A DNA stretch of 64,000 nucleotides from Alphaproteobacteria bacterium (GTDB lineage Bacteria; Pseudomonadota; Alphaproteobacteria; Rhodobacterales; Rhodobacteraceae). Both the position numbers and the translations under genes were made by a program. How positions within the stretch are numbered: position 1 is the first letter of the stretch; each line of letters begins with the position of its first letter. The stretch lies in NCBI GenBank assembly GCA_030428355.1, contig JAUIBL010000003.1:62001-126000 (forward strand), in the 5' to 3' direction. Positions 59,077-64,000 of this stretch are shown in pieces. Below the pieces are notes generated by a model. The model saw only the letters and a list, made by a program, of their open reading frames with translations, searched no databases and had not been told where the DNA came from.

Positions 59077-59799
59077 GTGATGTTCCGAAGTGAGAAGACT
59101 CTGACTTTGCCATGTGGGCGTCCGTTTCGACTGGACCGCTTGCGATCCGACGGGATTCTTCGGCAGGACGAACTGGACTTCTGCAAGGCGCAGGGCATCC
59201 CCGTGGCGTTCGACCCGATGCAAAGCGGCTGGGTTCTGGCGCAGGGCGTCGACGATCTGTTCCCCAACGAAATCACCGACCCCGCCCATCCAAGATATGG
59301 GCGGGTGCATACGGATGTCGGGCTGCACCTGCATCTCAGGCCCTGGACCAAAACGGATGCGCCGCGTCTGACGGCTCTTCTGGACGATCCGATCATGTGG
59401 GAGACGCTGCCCGAACCCTATCCGGACCCGTTGACCGAAGAGATCGCCGAAGCCCTGATCGACATCTCGAACGCCGGAGATCATCATCAGGTCTTTGCGG
59501 TGTTGTATGACGATGTCCCGATTGGTCAGGTGCGGCTGCATGAGATCCAGCAAGGCGAGGCGGCCGGTACGGCCGAGCTGAGCTACTGGATCGGCCGCGC
59601 CTATTGGGGGCAGGGGTTTGCCAGTGCCGCGGTCGGGTCCTTCGTCAAGCAGTGTTTCGCGGAAGACCCGGCGCTCAACAGTCTTGTAGCGCGTGTCAAA
59701 CGCGGAAACGTCGCGTCGCGCCGCGTGTTGGAGAAAGCCGGGTTCGTCGAGGACGGGGCTGCGGGGCAGAGCTGGGACAGGTTGCGCAGAATACGGTAG
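59077..59799 (+). CDS. GNAT family N-acetyltransferase (RimJ/RimL-type)
   Basis: LHLRPWTKTDAPRLTALLDDPIMWETLPEPYP; ELSYWIGRAYWGQGFASAAVGSFV; NVASRRVLEKAGFV. Confidence 0.88.
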   Translation: MMFRSEKTLTLPCGRPFRLDRLRSDGILRQDELDFCKAQGIPVAFDPMQSGWVLAQGVDDLFPNEITDPAHPRYGRVHTDVGLHLHLRPWTKTDAPRLTALLDDPIMWETLPEPYPDPLTEEIAEALIDISNAGDHHQVFAVLYDDVPIGQVRLHEIQQGEAAGTAELSYWIGRAYWGQGFASAAVGSFVKQCFAEDPALNSLVARVKRGNVASRRVLEKAGFVEDGAAGQSWDRLRRIR

Positions 59800-59819
59800 G
59801 CCGCAGGTTGGTCGTCTGT

Positions 59820-60146
59820 TCAGCGTGGCTGATCCGCGCTGATGTCCTGGATCGAGGTGAAGCCTTCGAAACGCGGGGTTCCTTCGTACAGCGTGCGCGT
59901 ATCCCCGGCGCGGGCGTGGGAGGCGCGGAATTCCGCGCTGGTCGTCCAGGCACGGAAATGGTCCTCGGTGGCCCAGATCGTATGTGAGGCATAGAGCACA
60001 GAGCCGTTTTCTTCCGGTCCCCGGAGCATGTGAAACGACACGAACCCGTCCATGTCCTGCAACCGGCTTTCCCGTGACAGCCACAGGTCTTCGAATTCGG
60101 CGGCGTTTTCCAGAGGGACGTTAAAGCGGTTCATCGCAAGATACAT
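59820..60146 (-). CDS. Antibiotic biosynthesis monooxygenase-fold / heme-degrading-like protein
   Basis: MYLAMNRFNVPLENAAEFEDLWLSRESRLQDMDGFVSFHMLRGPEENGSVLYASHTIWATEDHFRAWTTSAEF. Confidence 0.88.
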   Translation of the reverse strand: MYLAMNRFNVPLENAAEFEDLWLSRESRLQDMDGFVSFHMLRGPEENGSVLYASHTIWATEDHFRAWTTSAEFRASHARAGDTRTLYEGTPRFEGFTSIQDISADQPR

Positions 60147-60349
60147 CGGTGTTTCCCAGGATCGTTTCGTGTCGTGGCTGCGTGTCACCTGACCGCTGTT
60201 TGTCGGTCGGGACGTGATGCAGGGTAGCCGGACAAGATGTTAAGGTCCGGGCGGGCGGGGTCAACATCTCTTGGGAATGTTCTGCGTAGGGATGCCTGTC
60301 CGGGACAGGGCCGCGTTGCGCTGTGGTCTTCGGGTGATAGCGCGCCAAA

Positions 60350-60387
60350 CAAAAAGACCCTGCGCCGCGTTGCAACGCAGCGCAGGG
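60350..60387 (-). terminator. Intrinsic terminator-like hairpin pointing left with no assigned upstream CDS
   Basis: CCCTGCGC-C-GCGTTGCAACGC-A-GCGCAGGG; on the minus strand followed by TCTTTTTGTTTGG. Confidence 0.7.
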
Positions 60388-60983
60388 CCCCCCTGCTTTA
60401 CTCGTACTCAGTCACCAACCACGGTGCAGGGAACCTTGATGGTCACCCGCTCGGTCGAGCGGGCCCCAAATTCCGTCAGACACCATCCCGAAGGCACTGC
60501 TCCGCCACGGATCACGGCGTCGTGCCGCAATACCGCAAGCCAGTTCAGTCGCTCTTCGGGACAAAAAGCGCATCACATGCCCGTCACAAGGCAAACTCGA
60601 ATGGAACCGTGATACGAGAGAATCCACAAGACTTCGTAAATCCCGTACAAAGACGGGTTTCAGCGTACCGCTGCAGGAACAAAGTCTCACACTTGACCGC
60701 CTGTCTGTCGACGATCAACACACACTGGATACGTCATCAGATCACATCACGCCACTTGTCTTCCGACAAATCTCATGCGCGGGCGATGACCATGCACACT
60801 CGAAAGATGTATGACATGTCAAGAGTACGCGACATGGTAAACTCGCGGACGACACTGCCGCGAAAGGTAAGGTGTTCACACTGTCCTGACAAGAAGAATC
60901 AGCGGCAGAGATGCCGCTTTGGTCGCAGCGCCGCCGGGGCCACAAGGGTGCGCACACCCCTGCGGCCCCGGCCTGGCGGGCAA

Positions 60984-62735
60984 TCAGAAAAAGATGTCGC
61001 CTAACGGATCGTCATTGTCCGTCGACGCAGCCTGTGTCTCGACCGATTGATCGGACATGTCGTCGACCGCCTCGATGATCGTGTCATCGCTGTCGGTGAC
61101 GGGTGCAAGGATCACCTTGCGATGAATGTCGCGTTCCCGCTCCATCGTGTAGATCGCAAACACCTCGGGTGCGATCCCATCGGCTTTGCCGGGGAAGCCG
61201 GTTTCGCCAAGATTGCGCGAGAACATCCGGGCGGATTTCTCGACCAGTTGTGCGTGCTCGGTCACCGGAAGCAGCCAGCCGCGCGAGTCGTCCAGCGCGG
61301 TGCGAATGGTCGACACGATCTCGCTGCAGCGATTGGCAGCGTCACCGATGTCGCGCACGCCGTCGGACAATTGCCGCACAGCACCTTCGGGCAGGGCATT
61401 GGCACGGTCGCAGGCATTTTCCAGCAAGGAAATCGTTTCGCTGGACAGATCGATCATTTCAGCCAGTTCGGTCTTCACGACCGGCAGGCGGGCCGAGGCA
61501 TCATGGGCAAGCTGTTGCAACTGCCCGGCGATTTCGCGCAACGCCAGACCCCGCCGCCCAAGCCGGGCACAGGCGATCACGGCGTTGATCCCGATCATGC
61601 GCATCCGCGCCTCGAAGGCGTCGCCCGCGGCGATCAGGCTGGTGAGCGCCTCGAATTCCTCGGACAGGGAGCGCGCGAATTCCATGAGCAGGCCCTGGGT
61701 GGTCACGGCCTGCGCGATCCGCGTTTCGATCTCTTCGAGACCTGTCTTGAGCTTGCGCGAACCGGTGCGCTGTTCGAAGATCATCAGATGATCGCGCAGC
61801 AGGGTCCGGATGCCGTCTTGCAGCACCGCCGATCCGTCATCAATTGCCCGCACGCCTTCGATATGCGCCTTGGCGATGTCCTGCATCTGATGTGCCGCCA
61901 AGGCTTCGAGCGCGTCTGTTTCGTCCCAGGCCTCGGGAAGCCGCTCCAGAATGAACAGGACATGCTCCAGCCTTTGCCGGGTGTTGTCGCCGATCTGCAG
62001 ACCGGCCACTGCTGTCGCCGACGCGCTCATCAGACCTTTGGACCGGTCGGCGATGTCGGCACTGGCCGATCCAAGGCCGTTGATATGCTCGTGAAAGCTG
62101 GCCAGTTCGCGGTTCAACGCGGCAACCGGTCCGTTCAGGCTGGATGTCAGCAGATCGCCAAGGAAACGGGCGCGGGACAGCGCGTCTTCGCTGCCGGCCT
62201 TGATCCGTTGCATCGCCTCGTCGAGCCCGGTCAGAATGGTGCCCAGTTCGGCCACGAGACGGGTCGCATCTTCGGTGAAACCGGTCAGGTTCGATCCGGT
62301 GCCTTCCGATCCGACCTGGATCGACGCTACGGTGATCCGGGCGTTCAGCACGACGATGTTCATCATCTTGAGAATGTCGCGCAGTTCGCGCACTTCCGCA
62401 TCCACGCCCCGTGCCCGCGTCATCAGCGCGGTCAGGATGTCGAGCGCGTTGTGCACTTCCTCGGACAGCGACCGCATTTCGGTGTCGTGCCACTGGCCGT
62501 GCTGCAAAAGGTCGGTCAGCGTGCCTTTGGCGTTGATGTCTTCGAACACCGCAAGAACCGTCCGGGTCTTGCCCAAGGCGTCGGAGGTTGCCGCGAGGTG
62601 ATCGCCCGCGGCAAGAAAGACGGTTTCGGTTTTCTGGCACAGGTCCGAGATCCCACGCGCCCGCAGGGTCGCATCGGTCGACCGCTCCTGGGATGCGGGG
62701 ATCAGGACTTGTGTGTCGGTCACGTAGTCTTTCAT
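60984..62735 (-). CDS. Soluble chemoreceptor-like (MCP-related) protein
   Basis: Long heptad-rich helices, two hairpin-tip-like segments (MMNIVVLNARITVASIQVG; IGINAVIACARLGRRGLALREIAGQLQQLA); downstream of cheB. Confidence 0.72.
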   Translation of the reverse strand: MKDYVTDTQVLIPASQERSTDATLRARGISDLCQKTETVFLAAGDHLAATSDALGKTRTVLAVFEDINAKGTLTDLLQHGQWHDTEMRSLSEEVHNALDILTALMTRARGVDAEVRELRDILKMMNIVVLNARITVASIQVGSEGTGSNLTGFTEDATRLVAELGTILTGLDEAMQRIKAGSEDALSRARFLGDLLTSSLNGPVAALNRELASFHEHINGLGSASADIADRSKGLMSASATAVAGLQIGDNTRQRLEHVLFILERLPEAWDETDALEALAAHQMQDIAKAHIEGVRAIDDGSAVLQDGIRTLLRDHLMIFEQRTGSRKLKTGLEEIETRIAQAVTTQGLLMEFARSLSEEFEALTSLIAAGDAFEARMRMIGINAVIACARLGRRGLALREIAGQLQQLAHDASARLPVVKTELAEMIDLSSETISLLENACDRANALPEGAVRQLSDGVRDIGDAANRCSEIVSTIRTALDDSRGWLLPVTEHAQLVEKSARMFSRNLGETGFPGKADGIAPEVFAIYTMERERDIHRKVILAPVTDSDDTIIEAVDDMSDQSVETQAASTDNDDPLGDIFF

Positions 62736-62739
62736 CGCG

Positions 62740-63837
62740 TCACCCCGCCCTGCGGGCTTTGCCGCCATACCAAGCCATTATTTCTGCGGACATTTCGGAC
62801 AGCGGGGCGACCTTGTCGACCACCCCGGCCTCGACCGCCGAACGCGGCATGCCATAGACCACGCAGCTTGCCTCGTCCTGAGCCACCGTGTAGCCGCCGC
62901 ATTCATGGATTTCGCCGAGGCAGGTTGCGCCGTCGTCGCCCATGCCGGTCAGGATCATGCCCAGTGCCCTGCTGCCTGCTGCCTGTGCGGCCGAGCGGAA
63001 CAGCACATCGACCGAGGGACGATGACGCGACACGAAGGGGCCATTCACGATTTCCACGGCATAGCCGCGTTTTTCGCGATGCACGATCATATGTTGATCG
63101 CCCGGAGCAATCAGGGCGCATCCGGGGGCAAGCACATCGCCATTGCGGGCCTCGATCACCTCGATCTGACAGCGTGTGTTCAGACGGCGCGCCAGAGGTC
63201 CGGTGAATTCGGCGGGCATGTGCTGCACGATGGCGATGGGCGGCGCGTCGGACGGCAGGTTCGTGAGCACCTGACGCAGGGCGTCGGGGCCTCCGGTAGA
63301 TGATCCGATCACCACCAGCGGCATGGCGGCCGCCAGACGCACGGCGGGGCGTTTGGGGAGAATGACATTGGGAGACAGCCGCGCATCGCTGCGCCCGTCA
63401 TCGGTGTTGACACCGCGTGTGGCCGGAGTGCCGGTTTCGCCGGCCGCTGCGCGAATGGCCTGGCCGATGCGGATGGCAGCGCGATTGCGGGCCTCGGCGC
63501 TTGTCAGGTCGGGTTTGGCCAAAACTTCGGCTGCACCAAGGTCCAGCGCCTTCATCGCGGCGTTCGAGCCTTTTTGCGAATGGCTCGAGCAGACGATGAC
63601 CGGCACCGGGCATTGCGTCATGATCTTGCTCAGGAAGGTGAGGCCATCCATGCGGGGCATCTCGATGTCCAGCAGGATCACATCCGGCAGATTGGTCTTC
63701 ATCTGCTCGACAGCGACAAAGGGATCCTGTGCCGTGCCGAACAGGCTCAGGCCGTGATCGGCATTGATCATTGCCGAAAACGCGGTGCGCACCGCGACGC
63801 TGTCGTCGACAATCAGAACGCTGATAGGTTTGGGCAT
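62740..63837 (-). CDS. cheB: Chemotaxis response regulator protein-glutamate methylesterase
   Basis: ISVLIVDDSVAVRTAFSAMI; LLDIEMPRMDGLTFL; VVIGSSTGGPDALRQVL; IVQHMPAEFTGPLARRLN; GMGDDGATCLGEI. Confidence 0.96.
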   Translation of the reverse strand: MPKPISVLIVDDSVAVRTAFSAMINADHGLSLFGTAQDPFVAVEQMKTNLPDVILLDIEMPRMDGLTFLSKIMTQCPVPVIVCSSHSQKGSNAAMKALDLGAAEVLAKPDLTSAEARNRAAIRIGQAIRAAAGETGTPATRGVNTDDGRSDARLSPNVILPKRPAVRLAAAMPLVVIGSSTGGPDALRQVLTNLPSDAPPIAIVQHMPAEFTGPLARRLNTRCQIEVIEARNGDVLAPGCALIAPGDQHMIVHREKRGYAVEIVNGPFVSRHRPSVDVLFRSAAQAAGSRALGMILTGMGDDGATCLGEIHECGGYTVAQDEASCVVYGMPRSAVEAGVVDKVAPLSEMSAEIMAWYGGKARRAG

Positions 63838-63838
63838 G

Positions 63839-64000
63839 TTAAGCTTCCTTGCGATAGACGGAGGGGGCGACCTGGCGGAACTGCGGCATGCGCACAACCA
63901 TGCCTTCGGAATGGCCCACAAACAGATGACCTCCCGGCGCAAGATGCCGACTGATCTTGCTCAGCACGGACAGTTGCACCTCGGGGTCGAAATAGATCAG
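63839..64000 (-). CDS. cheR: CheR protein-glutamate O-methyltransferase (3' end only; truncated by window edge)
   Basis: Minus-strand translation LIYFDPEVQLSVLSKISRHLAPGGHLFVGHSEGMVVRMPQFRQVAPSVYRKEA*; TAA at 63839-63841. Confidence 0.9.
   Translation of the reverse strand: MIYFDPEVQLSVLSKISRHLAPGGHLFVGHSEGMVVRMPQFRQVAPSVYRKEA

Noticed and set aside
60408-60690. Selenocysteine read-through at the in-frame TGA codons
   Set aside because: No SECIS-like structure recognised and no selA/selB seen in the window; the selenium genes here fit tRNA selenouridine.
60237-61004. 255-aa plus-strand ORF
   Set aside because: Unusual composition, crosses a strong hairpin and two intergenic structures, no motif; not a credible gene.
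61047-63206. 719-aa plus-strand ORF
   Set aside because: Antisense shadow of the chemoreceptor-like and cheB genes; Arg/His/Gly-rich with no recognisable motif.
1-64000. CRISPR array, rRNA operon, transposase or toxin-antitoxin/defence island
   Set aside because: No regularly spaced direct repeats, rRNA sequence, IS transposase or recognisable defence genes were seen; the only RNA gene recognised is tRNA-Thr.

Overview
High-GC chromosomal window that looks like an alphaproteobacterium of the Rhodobacteraceae type (inferred from gene content, e.g. PhyR-NepR-EcfG, GapR/DUF2312, DUF1185 and the operon structures). Most of it is ordinary metabolism and transport: GMC oxidoreductases, split PqiA-PqiB-PqiC, a selenium pair (MnmH/SelU plus FAD-oxidoreductase-SelD fusion), a TctCBA transporter with acyl-CoA ligase, a TRAP transporter with a sugar-acid dehydratase, FadJ-like and GAPDH genes, MetF/MetR, an ABC exporter, LolC/E-LolD, and a catabolic block with enolase-superfamily, LLM-flavin and aldehyde dehydrogenase genes. 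The window ends in a CheR-CheB-chemoreceptor-like locus. A tRNA-Thr(UGU) lies at 24455-24530. The most interesting region is about 42.1-51.3 kb, a general stress response island. It holds phyR / nepR-ecfG with an overlapping palindromic pair of GGAAC-N16-CGTT promoters, and three further exact GGAAC-N16/17-CGTT motifs. Those motifs sit in front of a CsbD-like gene, a small membrane-protein operon, and a translationally coupled operon. That operon carries YqjD-like anchors, a holin-X-like membrane protein, and an uncharacterised GS-like amidoligase plus class-I glutamine amidotransferase pair. nepR (54 aa) and a DUF1328 gene (53 aa) are absent from the supplied ORF track and were found by reading the sequence. 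All calls are by eye; no database search was run.
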